A DNA stretch of 31,647 nucleotides from contig CAVJRQ010000018.1 of assembly GCA_963652075.1 (NCBI GenBank), positions 1 to 31,647 on the forward strand, written 5' to 3'. The position numbers and the translations under genes are program-made. This document shows positions 15,377 to 23,379 of the stretch, in pieces; positions within the stretch are counted from its first letter, which is position 1, and every line of letters starts with the position of its first letter. This DNA is from Phocaeicola_A sp963652075 (GTDB lineage Bacteria; Bacteroidota; Bacteroidia; Bacteroidales; Bacteroidaceae). The notes beneath the pieces were generated by a model. The model saw only the letters and a program-made list of their open reading frames with translations. It was not told the DNA's origin and did no database searches.

Positions 15377-16774
15377 TTATAACAACTCCCGTGGGTCTGT
15401 CACTACACCGGTTACGGCTGCCGCGGCGGCTACCAGCGGACTGGCCAACATGGTGCGTGCTCCAGGTCCCTGACGGCCTTCGAAGTTGCGGTTGCTGGTA
15501 GATACGGAATATTTGCCTGCGGGAATCTTGTCGTCATTCATTGCCAAGCAGGCTGAGCATCCGGGTTGACGGATTTCAAATCCTGCCTCTTTCAGAACCT
15601 TGTCCAGTCCCTCTTCACGTATTTGCGCGTCCACCATCCATGAGCCGGGTACGAGCCATGCGGTTATGTGGGGTGCTTTTTTGTGTCCTTTTACCAATGA
15701 GGCAAATGCGCGGAAGTCCTCTATGCGCCCGTTGGTGCAGGCTCCCAGAAACACATAGTCAACCTTTTTGCCCAACAGGCATTCACCCGGCTCGAAGCCC
15801 ATGTAGTCGAGTGATTTCTTGTAAGAAATCTTCGCCTGCTCGTTCATCTCCTCCATTGTGGGGATGCTTTGTGTGATGCCCATGCCCATTCCCGGGTTTG
15901 TTCCGTAGGTAATCATTGGCTCGATGTCCGACGCGTCAAACGCTACCTCTTTGTCGAACACGGCATCTTCGTCGCTCTTCAAGGTCTTCCAATAGGCCAC
16001 GGCCTTGTCCCACGCCTCGCCCTTGGGGGCATGTTCGCGTCCTTTGATGTAGGCGAATGTCGTTTCGTCCGGAGCCACCATGCCGCCGCGTGCGCCCATC
16101 TCGATGGAGAGGTTGCAAAGGGTGAGCCGTCCTTCCATAGTAAGGTTGCGTACGGCAGAACCCGCATACTCCACAAAATAGCCTGTCGCACCGCTGGTGG
16201 TCATCTTCGACATCATATAGAGAGCCATGTCCTTTGCCGTCACTCCTTTCTTCAGTTCCCCCTCGATGCGGATACGCATGGTCTTGGGGCGTGCCTGCAA
16301 GATGCATTGTGAGGCCAACACCATCTCCACTTCGCTGGTGCCAATGCCGAAGGCTACGGCTCCCATGGCACCGTGGGTGGAGGTGTGCGAGTCTCCGCAG
16401 ACAATCGTCATGCCCGGCAGGGTGAGACCTCTTTCCGGTCCCACGACGTGGATGATGCCGTTGCGTTTGTCCATCATCCCGAAATGTTCCAACCCGAATT
16501 CCGCCGCATTCTTGGCCAGTGTCTCCACCTGTGTACGCGAAACAGGGTCTTCAATTGGTTTGTCCTGGTCGTGGGTGGGCGTATTGTGGTCGGGCATACA
16601 GTAGATATGGTCCGGTCGGAAACACCTCAAGCCTCTGGCGCGCATTCCGTCGAAGGCTTGCGGGCTGGTTACTTCGTGACAGTAGAGTCTGTCGATGTAA
16701 AGCTGTGTGGGACCGTCTGCCACGTTTTGCACCACGTGCGCGTCCCAAATCTTGTCAAATAAAGTATTTGCCAT
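15377..16774 (-). CDS. leuC: 3-isopropylmalate dehydratase large subunit
   Basis: LeuC is the aconitase-type subunit that carries the 4Fe-4S cluster. The three cluster cysteines are visible: C346 in GACTNGRIEDF, and C406 and C409 in GCSACLAMN. The 465-residue length is standard. Other conserved blocks are 'CGDSHTSTHGA' at 126-136 and 'SNRNFEGRQG' at 427-436. It works with LeuD encoded just downstream. Citramalate can be processed by the same pair, linking it to the cimA-like gene in the operon. Confidence 0.96.
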   Translation of the reverse strand: MANTLFDKIWDAHVVQNVADGPTQLYIDRLYCHEVTSPQAFDGMRARGLRCFRPDHIYCMPDHNTPTHDQDKPIEDPVSRTQVETLAKNAAEFGLEHFGMMDKRNGIIHVVGPERGLTLPGMTIVCGDSHTSTHGAMGAVAFGIGTSEVEMVLASQCILQARPKTMRIRIEGELKKGVTAKDMALYMMSKMTTSGATGYFVEYAGSAVRNLTMEGRLTLCNLSIEMGARGGMVAPDETTFAYIKGREHAPKGEAWDKAVAYWKTLKSDEDAVFDKEVAFDASDIEPMITYGTNPGMGMGITQSIPTMEEMNEQAKISYKKSLDYMGFEPGECLLGKKVDYVFLGACTNGRIEDFRAFASLVKGHKKAPHITAWLVPGSWMVDAQIREEGLDKVLKEAGFEIRQPGCSACLAMNDDKIPAGKYSVSTSNRNFEGRQGPGARTMLASPLVAAAAAVTGVVTDPRELL

Positions 16775-16829
16775 TATATTATAAAGTATGAATCGTTAGT
16801 AGATTGTTTTTCCGTGTCGGCTCTCTGCC

Positions 16830-18326
16830 TTAATGTATGAACTTGTTGATACAGTCGATGTATGCCTCTACGGAAGCCGCCACGATGTCGGTGTTGGCAC
16901 CGAAGCCATAATACACATGTCCGTCGTATTCCACTTGCATGTGCACTTTGCCCATGTCGTCGCTTCCTTTGCTGATGGCCTGTATGGTAAACTCCTTCAG
17001 TGTCATTTGGCGGTGAATGATTTGCTTCAACGCCTTGATGGCGGCATCAACCGGACCGTTGCCCGATGCGGCGGCCTCGAACTTCTCGCTGGCGATGAGG
17101 AGCCCGATGCTGGCCACAGAACGTACACCCACGCCGCTGGTCACTTGCAGATAGTCCAACTTGATGTGGTGATTCTGACTGCGGTCGGCACCTGCCAACA
17201 GCAGGACATCGTCGTCGTTCACCTCTTTCTTCTTGTCTGCCAGTTTCAGGAAGTCCTCGTATACCTTGTCGAGCTTCTCTTGTCCCAGTTCCACACCCAG
17301 CACATGGAGGCGGTGTTTCAGTGCGGCGCGTCCGCTGCGTGCGGTCAGCACGATGGCGTTGTCGTCGATTCCCACGTCTTTCGGGTCGATAATCTCGTAC
17401 GTCTGTACATTCTTCAGCACCCCGTCCTGATGGATTCCAGACGAATGGGCGAAGGCGTTGCGTCCCACAATGGCTTTGTTGGGCTGCACGGGCATGTTCA
17501 TCAGGCTCGATACCATACGGCTGGTAGGATAGATTTTTTGTGTATTGATGTTGGTCTGTATGTCGATGTCCTTGTGGCACTTGATAATCATGGCAATCTC
17601 CTCCAACGAGGTGTTGCCGGCTCGCTCGCCGATACCGTTGATGGTCACCTCCACTTGGCGCGCACCGTTGAGGACACCGTTGATGGTGTTGGCGGTGGCC
17701 ATGCCCAAGTCGTTGTGACAGTGGGTAGAGATGATGGCTTTGTCGATGCCGTCCACATGGTCCACCAGGTATTTAATCTTGGCTCCGTACTCCTCGGGCA
17801 GGCAGTATCCTGTCGTGTCAGGGATGTTCACTACCGTAGCTCCTGCCTTGATGACAGCCTCTACCACACGTGCCAAGTATTCGTTTTCGGTTCGTCCGGC
17901 ATCCTCGGCATAGAACTCGACATCGTCCACATAACGGCGGGCGTATTTCACCGCTGCCACGGCACGCTCGATAATCTCCTCGCGGTTGGAGTTGAACTTA
18001 TATTTGATATGTGGGTCTGAAGTACCGATACCCGTGTGAATACGTTTGTGCTTAGCGTATTTCAGAGCCTCGGCGGCCACGTCGATATCTTTCTCCACGG
18101 CGCGTGTCAGTGCACAGATGGTAGGCCATGTGACCGCTTTGGATATCTCTATGACAGAGTTGAAGTCTCCCGGGCTGGAGATGGGGAATCCTGCCTCAAT
18201 CACATCCACTCCCAAAGCCTCCAGCTGCTTGGCTACTTGGATTTTCTCAACGGTGTTCAACTGACACCCGGGCACCTGTTCACCATCTCTCAAGGTGGTA
18301 TCAAAAATAAAAAGTCTGTCGTTCAT
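16830..18326 (-). CDS. leuA: 2-isopropylmalate synthase
   Basis: LeuA condenses 2-oxoisovalerate with acetyl-CoA, the committed step of leucine synthesis. The 498 residues include the TIM-barrel catalytic domain with DTTLRDGEQ at 9-17, metal-binding H202 and H204 in THCHNDLG, and GIGERAGNTSLEE from 231. A C-terminal regulatory domain from about 385 is where leucine normally binds for feedback inhibition. It is the first structural gene after the attenuator. The ATG at 18324-18326 lies about 40 nt past the terminator T-run. Expression is likely controlled both by attenuation and by leucine feedback. Confidence 0.95.
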   Translation of the reverse strand: MNDRLFIFDTTLRDGEQVPGCQLNTVEKIQVAKQLEALGVDVIEAGFPISSPGDFNSVIEISKAVTWPTICALTRAVEKDIDVAAEALKYAKHKRIHTGIGTSDPHIKYKFNSNREEIIERAVAAVKYARRYVDDVEFYAEDAGRTENEYLARVVEAVIKAGATVVNIPDTTGYCLPEEYGAKIKYLVDHVDGIDKAIISTHCHNDLGMATANTINGVLNGARQVEVTINGIGERAGNTSLEEIAMIIKCHKDIDIQTNINTQKIYPTSRMVSSLMNMPVQPNKAIVGRNAFAHSSGIHQDGVLKNVQTYEIIDPKDVGIDDNAIVLTARSGRAALKHRLHVLGVELGQEKLDKVYEDFLKLADKKKEVNDDDVLLLAGADRSQNHHIKLDYLQVTSGVGVRSVASIGLLIASEKFEAAASGNGPVDAAIKALKQIIHRQMTLKEFTIQAISKGSDDMGKVHMQVEYDGHVYYGFGANTDIVAASVEAYIDCINKFIH

Positions 18327-18365
18327 GTTATCTTAGTTTTTATATTGTTTCTTTAGGCATATAAG

Positions 18366-18403
18366 AAAAAAGCCTTTCGCACGTGGAAGTGAGAAAGGCT
18401 TTT
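18366..18403 (-). terminator. leu operon attenuator terminator
   Basis: On the minus strand AGCCTTTC (18400-18393) pairs with GAAAGGCT (18378-18371), and A/T bases extend the stem. The 14-nt loop holds most of the antiterminator partner CTCACTTCC. A T-run (18371-18366) follows at once. It lies between the leader peptide stop and leuA, so it must be bypassed for the operon to be expressed. Confidence 0.85.
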
Positions 18404-18447
18404 CTATATCTGGATTCATCAACTATCATGCACGATACTCACTTCCA
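18384..18447 (-). promoter_or_regulatory. Antiterminator pairing of the leu attenuator
   Basis: On the minus strand TGGAAGTGAG (18447-18438), inside leader codons 22-25, is exactly complementary to CTCACTTCCA (18393-18384) in the loop and first arm base of the terminator hairpin. This 10-bp pairing competes with the terminator. A ribosome stalled on codons 13-18 would leave it free; one that reaches the stop codon would cover it. The pairing is seen; the switching is inferred. Confidence 0.75.
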
Positions 18448-18512
18448 ACTAACCCCGTTAGTAGAATAATAATAATGCCTTGCAACGATAGATTCATGAA
18501 ACTCTTAATCAT
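18426..18512 (-). CDS. Ile/Leu-rich attenuator leader peptide (28 aa)
   Basis: A 28-codon frame (start 18512, TGA ending 18426) begins about 22 nt after the leu promoter -7 box. Codons 13-22 read IIIILLTGLV: four consecutive ATT isoleucine codons, two CTA leucine codons, then Leu and Val. In all it has five Ile, five Leu and one Val. Four of the Leu codons (CTA three times, TTA once) are ones the neighbouring long genes seem to use little. Codons 22-25 double as the antiterminator strand and a terminator hairpin follows. This is the standard design of a ribosome-mediated attenuation leader that senses charged tRNA-Ile and tRNA-Leu. It is not a T-box: there is no long specifier-loop leader. 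The peptide has no expected function after synthesis. Confidence 0.85.
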   Translation of the reverse strand: MIKSFMNLSLQGIIIILLTGLVGSEYRA

Positions 18513-18533
18513 CTCTTTTCTTATTAACGGCTG

Positions 18534-18564
18534 CAAAAATAGATATTATTTCCACATGTAGCAA
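18534..18564 (-). promoter_or_regulatory. leu operon promoter
   Basis: On the minus strand TTG (18564-18562) and TATTTTTG (18541-18534) are 20 bp apart, a good Bacteroidetes promoter. Transcription would start just before the leader peptide ATG at 18512. Confidence 0.75.
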
Positions 18565-18565
18565 G

Positions 18566-18596
18566 AAAAATGAAAGATTTTTATCTCCTAAATCTT
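18566..18596 (-). terminator. Possible weak terminator after buk
   Basis: AAGATTT (minus strand, 18596-18590) and AAATCTT (18580-18574) can form a 7-bp AT-rich stem with a 9-nt loop, followed by TCATTTTT. It lies between the buk stop and the leu -33 box. The stem is weak, so some read-through from buk is likely. Confidence 0.35.
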
Positions 18597-18614
18597 CAAA
18601 TTACTATCAACCGA

Positions 18615-19688
18615 CTAAATATGGGCCTGCTCCCCATAGTCTTGTATGGGTAAATCTCCCCTCATCGCCCAAAGGGCATTCATCGCCAAAGCCTCCATCT
18701 CGTTTTCGCCCGGTATGACCGCTACCGGAGCCAGGTAGCTGATTTGTCGGGTCAACTCACACACACAGAAGCTGTCGTAGGCAATTCCTCCGGTGAGAAT
18801 GATGGCATCCGTCCCTCCGCAGAGTGCCACGTGCATAGCTCCCACCTGCTTGGCGATGGTATAGAGCATAGCATCCACCACTAACCGGGTCTTTTCGTCA
18901 CCCTCTTCCACACGCTGGATGATGAGCCTCATGTCGCTCGTGCCCAAGTGGGCCATCACGCCTCCTTTACGGCAAATCATCGTGCGTATCTCCTGAAAAG
19001 AGTATTTGCCGCTGAAGCAGAGCTCGGCAAGCTGTTCCGACGGTAGGGTACCTGCTCGGTCGGGACAGATAGGCCCTTCTCCGTTGAGGGCGTTGTTCAC
19101 GTCGATGACCTTTCCTTTGCGGTGGGCGCTCACTGAGATTCCTCCACCCAGATGCGCCACTATCAGGTTCAACTCTTCGTAGGACTTCCCTATCTGTTTG
19201 GCATACCTGCGCGACACGGCTTTGCTGTTCAGCGCATGGAACACGGAACGGCGCTCAATGCCCGGTATACCTGTCAATCGTGCTTTTTCTTGCATCTCGT
19301 CCACCACCACGGGGTCGGCGATGAAGGTAGGACATCCGATGCCTCGAGCCAGCTCATCGGCCAACAGGGCACCCAGATTGCACACATGGTCCATTCGAGC
19401 GTGAATCAAATCCTGTTTCATGGCTTCGTTGATGCGGTAGACACCGCTCGGGATAGGCTTCAGCAGTCCACCCCGGGCAACGATTGCGTCAAAATCCAAG
19501 GGGATGTTGGCCTTTCCTATTGCCTCCTTGATGCTTTGGAACCGAAACGGATACTGGTCCATGGCGCAACTGTAACGTGAAGTCTCTTCCGGTGAGTGGT
19601 GGATGTTCTTAATCCACTGCTGCTGTTCGCCGATGTATAAGGCAATTTTGGTCGAGGTAGAGCCCAAATTGATGACAAAGATTTTCAT
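18615..19688 (-). CDS. buk: Butyrate kinase (acyl kinase)
   Basis: An ASKHA-fold kinase that converts acyl phosphate and ADP to the free acid and ATP. The 357-residue length and the start NLGSTSTKIALY (7-18) match butyrate and branched-chain acyl kinases rather than the roughly 400-residue acetate kinase. Other family blocks are VARGGLL near 70-76, 'AHLGGGISV' near 174-182 and 'ILTGGIAYD' near 300. The gene follows ptb by 37 bp, the usual ptb-buk pair. Bacteroides usually lack a complete butyrate pathway, so branched acids such as isobutyrate or isovalerate are a likely alternative; this is inference, supported by position next to the leu operon. Confidence 0.9.
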   Translation of the reverse strand: MKIFVINLGSTSTKIALYIGEQQQWIKNIHHSPEETSRYSCAMDQYPFRFQSIKEAIGKANIPLDFDAIVARGGLLKPIPSGVYRINEAMKQDLIHARMDHVCNLGALLADELARGIGCPTFIADPVVVDEMQEKARLTGIPGIERRSVFHALNSKAVSRRYAKQIGKSYEELNLIVAHLGGGISVSAHRKGKVIDVNNALNGEGPICPDRAGTLPSEQLAELCFSGKYSFQEIRTMICRKGGVMAHLGTSDMRLIIQRVEEGDEKTRLVVDAMLYTIAKQVGAMHVALCGGTDAIILTGGIAYDSFCVCELTRQISYLAPVAVIPGENEMEALAMNALWAMRGDLPIQDYGEQAHI

Positions 19689-19725
19689 TGTATATAATGT
19701 TAAGGTTTAGGTGTGATTGTTGTTT

Positions 19726-20634
19726 TTAGTCTGCCAGACAGGCCATGGCTAAGCTATAGAGTTTTGTCAGCTCCGAGTCACTGCGTGAGGTGACGACTAC
19801 CGGACAGATTGTCCCTTGCAGAATGGAGGCCATATCCGCGTGGGCAAAGAGCGAGATAGTCTTGTAGAAGGTGTTGCCCGACTCGATGTTGGGGAATATC
19901 AATACATCCGCATTGCCCACTACGGGCGACTTGAGTCCCTTTATCATGGCACTCTGCAGGTCAAAAGCCGTTTTCACGTCCATAGGTCCGTCCACCAGTG
20001 TCGACCCGAACGCTCCCTCTTTGGCATCCTCCATCAGCCGGGCGTAATCCAGCGTATGGGGGAACTTTTCGCTAATCTTCTCCGTACAATGTATGAGAGC
20101 CACTTTGGGCTGTGCGACGCCACAGTTGTTGCACAGGCGTGACGCATAGGTTATCATGGCCTTGAACTGTTCGTAGTTTGGGCGGGGGATTACCGCTGCA
20201 TCGGAATAGAAGATGAGCCTGGGATACATTGAAATCTGAGCTACCGAAATGTGGGTCAACACGCGTCCCTTCGGCAACAGACCGCAGTTCTTGTCGAGCA
20301 CGGCGTGCAACAGGTTGTCCGTATTGAGCAATCCTTTCATCAGCACGTCCGCCTCCCCGTCACGCACCAGCTTTACGGCCATTCGGGCGGCTGCGTCCAC
20401 GTCTTCCGCCACATAGACGTTCACGTCATCGGGATAAGCGTCGCGCAGCTGGTTGGCACGGTCTATAAAATCGTTAGTGACCACCAACAGGAACTGGGCA
20501 AACTTGTTCTCAAGCCCCCTTCTGATGGCGAACTCGGTGTGCGAATCATGCGGACAAGCTACGGCCACTCTTTTCCTTTGGGGCAAGGAAGGGAGCATAG
20601 ACATTAGTTGCTGAAAGTTATGTATCGATTTCAT
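19726..20634 (-). CDS. ptb: Phosphate butyryltransferase (acyl-CoA phosphotransferase)
   Basis: A 302-residue member of the PTA/PTB family, which exchanges CoA for phosphate on butyryl-CoA and similar acyl-CoAs. Its length fits Ptb (about 300) rather than phosphotransacetylase (330 or more). Conserved blocks include 'AVACPHDSHTEFAI' near 24-37, 'DVLMKGLLNTDNLLHAVL' near 104-121 and 'NADVLIFPNIESGNTFYK' near 242-259. It precedes buk and has its own promoter. Together they would make ATP from short-chain or branched acyl-CoA. Confidence 0.9.
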   Translation of the reverse strand: MKSIHNFQQLMSMLPSLPQRKRVAVACPHDSHTEFAIRRGLENKFAQFLLVVTNDFIDRANQLRDAYPDDVNVYVAEDVDAAARMAVKLVRDGEADVLMKGLLNTDNLLHAVLDKNCGLLPKGRVLTHISVAQISMYPRLIFYSDAAVIPRPNYEQFKAMITYASRLCNNCGVAQPKVALIHCTEKISEKFPHTLDYARLMEDAKEGAFGSTLVDGPMDVKTAFDLQSAMIKGLKSPVVGNADVLIFPNIESGNTFYKTISLFAHADMASILQGTICPVVVTSRSDSELTKLYSLAMACLAD

Positions 20635-20650
20635 AGTGGCATATTTTCAG

Positions 20651-20680
20651 CAAATATGGCAAAAGTTACTGAATATACAA
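20651..20680 (-). promoter_or_regulatory. Putative ptb-buk promoter
   Basis: On the minus strand TTG (20680-20678) and CATATTTG (20658-20651) are 19 bp apart. The -7 box differs from TAnnTTTG by one base. It is 16 bp from the ptb ATG. Confidence 0.5.
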
Positions 20681-20799
20681 TATGGTTGCATGAATTATTG
20701 CATTGGAATTATGCTTTTTTCATACATTGTGACATGACGAGTTCCTTTTTAAGCGATTGTCACGGATAAACTGTAAGCAATGTTTGGATTCCTTACACG

Positions 20800-20850
20800 A
20801 AACAAGGGCTTGCGCCCCATTCGTTGTCATGGAGGCGCAAGCCCTTGTTT
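20800..20850. terminator. Strong 17-bp hairpin after the DUF5606 gene
   Basis: Bases 20800-20816 and 20834-20850 are perfect complements (17-bp stem, 17-nt loop; core AAGGGCTTGCGCC). It lies 21 bp past the stop of the DUF5606 gene at 20872 and ahead of the ptb promoter. The T-run is only three bases, within the stem. It separates two transcripts of the same direction. Confidence 0.8.
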
Positions 20851-20871
20851 ACATATATAATAAGGTATGGC

Positions 20872-21300
20872 TTATTCAGCAGCCTTCTCTTCTTCTTTCT
20901 TTTCTTCTTCCACGAAGTCTGTGATGCCGCAGTTTACCAGGATGTTGTACCACGAGAGCAACTTCTTGATATCGTTCAAGTGGACACGGTCACGGTCATA
21001 GTTAGGCAACACTTGTGCGAAATATTCTTTCAACTCATCGGCGCTGGCCTCTTTGACGTTGATGGAGGCGGGAGCTCCGTTCTCTTTCTTCTTGACAGAA
21101 TCCAGGACACTGAGCAAAGATACGCCGTCCTCATCGGTGTAGATGGAGATATCGTTGAGCGAAGTAACCTTGTCGTTACCGCGTGCCGGCATTCTTTTCT
21201 TTGTAGCGTCGAGGGTTTCCACAATGAGCATGTTTCTGCCTTGTGATATCAGCTTGTATAATCCGGGTTTTCCTGAGATAGATAAAATTATATCAACCAT
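20872..21300 (-). CDS. DUF5606 family protein, function unknown
   Basis: A 142-residue cytoplasmic protein of a Bacteroidetes-restricted family. The N-terminal block ILSISGKPGLYKLISQGRNM (from residue 5) is the family signature and looks like a small beta-barrel, perhaps an RNA- or peptide-binding fold. A middle helical part (about 75-125) and a charged Glu/Lys-rich tail (129-142) follow. There is no signal peptide or membrane segment. It has its own promoter and a strong terminator, so it is a single-gene transcript. No function is known to me. Confidence 0.8.
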   Translation of the reverse strand: MVDIILSISGKPGLYKLISQGRNMLIVETLDATKKRMPARGNDKVTSLNDISIYTDEDGVSLLSVLDSVKKKENGAPASINVKEASADELKEYFAQVLPNYDRDRVHLNDIKKLLSWYNILVNCGITDFVEEEKKEEEKAAE

Positions 21301-21341
21301 AATTTCAGAATTTGTTTTTATAATGTAGTTGTTTAGGCTTG

Positions 21342-21372
21342 CAAAGGTAGTAATCCCGAACAGAATAACAAA
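21342..21372 (-). promoter_or_regulatory. Promoter of the DUF5606 gene
   Basis: On the minus strand TTTG (21372-21369) and TACCTTTG (21349-21342) are 19 bp apart, a full consensus match. The ATG is 41 bp downstream. Confidence 0.75.
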
Positions 21373-21391
21373 CGACTGCTTGTTAAAAGTT

Positions 21392-21994
21392 TTATTCTTG
21401 CGTTGCCGCCCGCAGTAGGCGTTGCACGAAGTCCGTCGTCTGCGGTATGAGTAGATGGATGCCGTCGTTGTGTATCACATAGTCGGCTCGTTCCCGTTTT
21501 TCCTCATCGCTCATTTGTCGTGCCATGCGCTTGCGTACGCCCTCTTCCGTGGTGGCATCGCGCGCGACGGTGCGCTGTATGCGCAACGCTTGGGGGGCAT
21601 AGACCATCAACAGGGTGTCCACCAAATCGGTGAAGCCCGCTTCTATCAGGATGGCGGATTCCACTCCTACGACAGGACAGTTGTCATGTAGCTCCATCCA
21701 TCTGCGGCAGTCGTTCTTCACGTGTGGGTGGATAATGCGGTTGACTTGCGCCGCATGCTCGTCGTTGCCGAACAGGTAACGAGCCAGAAAGGGCCGGTTG
21801 AGGCTGCCGTCCGGCAAGTAAGTCTCTTCGCCCACCAGTTGGCGGAGCGCGGCGCGAATCTCTTCGTTGCATACGATGAGCCGTTTTGCCTCCGTGTCCG
21901 TGTTGTAGACGGGGATGCCCATTGTCTGCAGCAACCGTGAGACGACGGACTTTCCGCTGCCTATGCCGCCGGTTATTCCTATCTTAATTGCCAT
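21392..21994 (-). CDS. coaE: Dephospho-CoA kinase
   Basis: CoaE phosphorylates the ribose of dephospho-CoA, the last step of coenzyme A synthesis. The 200-residue length is standard. The P-loop GGIGSGKS is at 9-16. It is followed by 'VYNTDTEAKRLI' with the conserved aspartate and by the LID-type stretch 'RMARQMSDEEKRERADYVI' near 158-176. The start overlaps the YbbR-like gene by 11 bp, so translation may be coupled. It ends 43 bp before the DUF5606 -7 box. Confidence 0.95.
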   Translation of the reverse strand: MAIKIGITGGIGSGKSVVSRLLQTMGIPVYNTDTEAKRLIVCNEEIRAALRQLVGEETYLPDGSLNRPFLARYLFGNDEHAAQVNRIIHPHVKNDCRRWMELHDNCPVVGVESAILIEAGFTDLVDTLLMVYAPQALRIQRTVARDATTEEGVRKRMARQMSDEEKRERADYVIHNDGIHLLIPQTTDFVQRLLRAATQE

Positions 21995-22994
21995 GGACGG
22001 GGGTTTGTTCTATCAGGTAATCGATGCTCTCGGGCGAGAGACGTATCCGCTTCACCTCCTTCGGCATCATCTTCAGGTGCAGGGTATATTTGTCCGACGT
22101 GCTTTTGCTCAGCTCTTCGTAGGGCACTTCTATGCGGAACTGTTCCGCCGTGATGCTCTTGAAGAGGTGTAAACCTACCTGGAAGGAGACCTTTACTTTC
22201 GAGGGGAATGCCTTTAGGGACTTGTCTTCCGGGAAGCCTACCCCCACGATGGGGACTTCTACGGTCTTTTCCGTATAGATGTCCAGGACGAATCGGGTCT
22301 TCACCGCCTCGGGAATCGTCTTTACCCCTTTGATGTGTTTCAGCGGAATCTCCACATACGTGGTGTCGCACATGTCAATCAGCTCGGTATAGGTTGTAGG
22401 CATGGAACGCAGCGTGTCCAACACGTTATGGGGGGCGTACACCATGACGGAGTCGGGCTGCACGTGTACCTTTGCTATGTAGTATTGTTTCCCGGCTGTG
22501 AACTTACCCGTCAGTTGCACGGGGACCTTCTTTGCCTCACCCTGCGTGTAGATGATGTCTATCGTGTCGGGCTTTTCGGAAATCACCCTTGTGGAAGTGG
22601 CCAACTGTGCATTGATGCTTTTCTGGAGAGAGGACAGGGGAATCTGTACGTGCCCGGACTTCGCGTGCTCCTTGAAGTCGATAGTCAGCGGATAGAAGGT
22701 CTGTCCAAAGAGGTAATTCATCAGCACCGTACCTTTGTCCTGCACGTCCAGGCGTATCTCTTTGGGCGGTTCCTGTGTCAACACCACATTGTCGGGTACG
22801 TTCTTCAGCCGCAGGGGTATCGTCACCTCGGTCTCATAGTCGTCATTCAGGGTCTGTATGAGCCAAAAGACGGTAGAGACCATGAGGAAAAACAAAAAAA
22901 TCAAGAATTTCCTGTTCTTTTCGCTGAACAGGAAGTTCCCGATTTTTTGTATGGCGATGGAACAATATCTCTTTAATTCCTCTTTCCCTATCAT
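21984..22994 (-). CDS. YbbR-like membrane-anchored protein
   Basis: A 336-residue protein with one N-terminal membrane segment at about 29-47 (KFLIFLFFLMVSTVFWLIQTL) and a large outside part made of YbbR-type beta repeats, seen as recurring 'V(P)VQLTGKFT..' and 'VEVPIVGVGFP' strands. YbbR domains in CdaR of Firmicutes bind the CdaA diadenylate cyclase, but no cyclase gene is present here, so that role should not be assumed. It lies between yajC (15-bp gap) and coaE (11-bp overlap), the normal Bacteroides order. Confidence 0.8.
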   Translation of the reverse strand: MIGKEELKRYCSIAIQKIGNFLFSEKNRKFLIFLFFLMVSTVFWLIQTLNDDYETEVTIPLRLKNVPDNVVLTQEPPKEIRLDVQDKGTVLMNYLFGQTFYPLTIDFKEHAKSGHVQIPLSSLQKSINAQLATSTRVISEKPDTIDIIYTQGEAKKVPVQLTGKFTAGKQYYIAKVHVQPDSVMVYAPHNVLDTLRSMPTTYTELIDMCDTTYVEIPLKHIKGVKTIPEAVKTRFVLDIYTEKTVEVPIVGVGFPEDKSLKAFPSKVKVSFQVGLHLFKSITAEQFRIEVPYEELSKSTSDKYTLHLKMMPKEVKRIRLSPESIDYLIEQTPVHGN

Positions 22995-23009
22995 CTCATG
23001 TCAAGCCTC

Positions 23010-23324
23010 TTATTTGGCTTTTTGCTGTTGTTGGTCCGCAGCGTCGGAGAAGATGGAGTTGCGGTCGATGCGAATCTTCACGTTGGGGGCGATTTCCAGT
23101 GTCACCACATTGTCCTCCAGTTCCTTCACTTTACCATAGATGCCGCCTGCGGTGACTACGGACTGTCCCACCTCCAAGTTCTTGCGGAAGTTCATGATTT
23201 GTTTCTGTTTCTTGTTCTGTGGACGAATCATGAAGAAGTACATGATAGCGAAGATGGCTATCATCATTATGATAAAAGTCGCGTTCGATTGGCCTGCCTG
23301 TAACAAAATTGCTAATGCGTTCAT
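23010..23324 (-). CDS. yajC: Preprotein translocase subunit YajC
   Basis: A small inner-membrane partner of SecDF in protein export. It has 104 residues, one membrane segment at about 16-33 followed by the family motif RPQNKKQ (34-40), and a soluble tail with GGIYGKVKEL near 60-69. A short Gln/Ala-rich C-terminus completes it. It lies 55 bp past nusB and 15 bp before the YbbR-like gene. Confidence 0.92.
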   Translation of the reverse strand: MNALAILLQAGQSNATFIIMMIAIFAIMYFFMIRPQNKKQKQIMNFRKNLEVGQSVVTAGGIYGKVKELEDNVVTLEIAPNVKIRIDRNSIFSDAADQQQQKAK

Positions 23325-23371
23325 AAATTCAAGTATTTAAGTGTTAATGATTCAATTCGTTCTTTCTCGGA

Positions 23372-23379
23372 CAAAGATA
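23372..23379 (-). promoter_or_regulatory. Possible -7 box before yajC
   Basis: TATCTTTG on the minus strand fits the TAnnTTTG box and begins just past the nusB stop codon. No TTG is found at the expected -33 distance, so it may be only a weak internal promoter in the nusB-coaE run. Confidence 0.4.

Noticed and set aside
16833..18020. 395-residue rightward open frame
   Set aside because: Antisense to leuA, rich in Val, His and Leu, with no domain.
18327..18614. T-box riboswitch before leuA
   Set aside because: The leader is too short and lacks a T-box sequence; a leader peptide with attenuator explains it.
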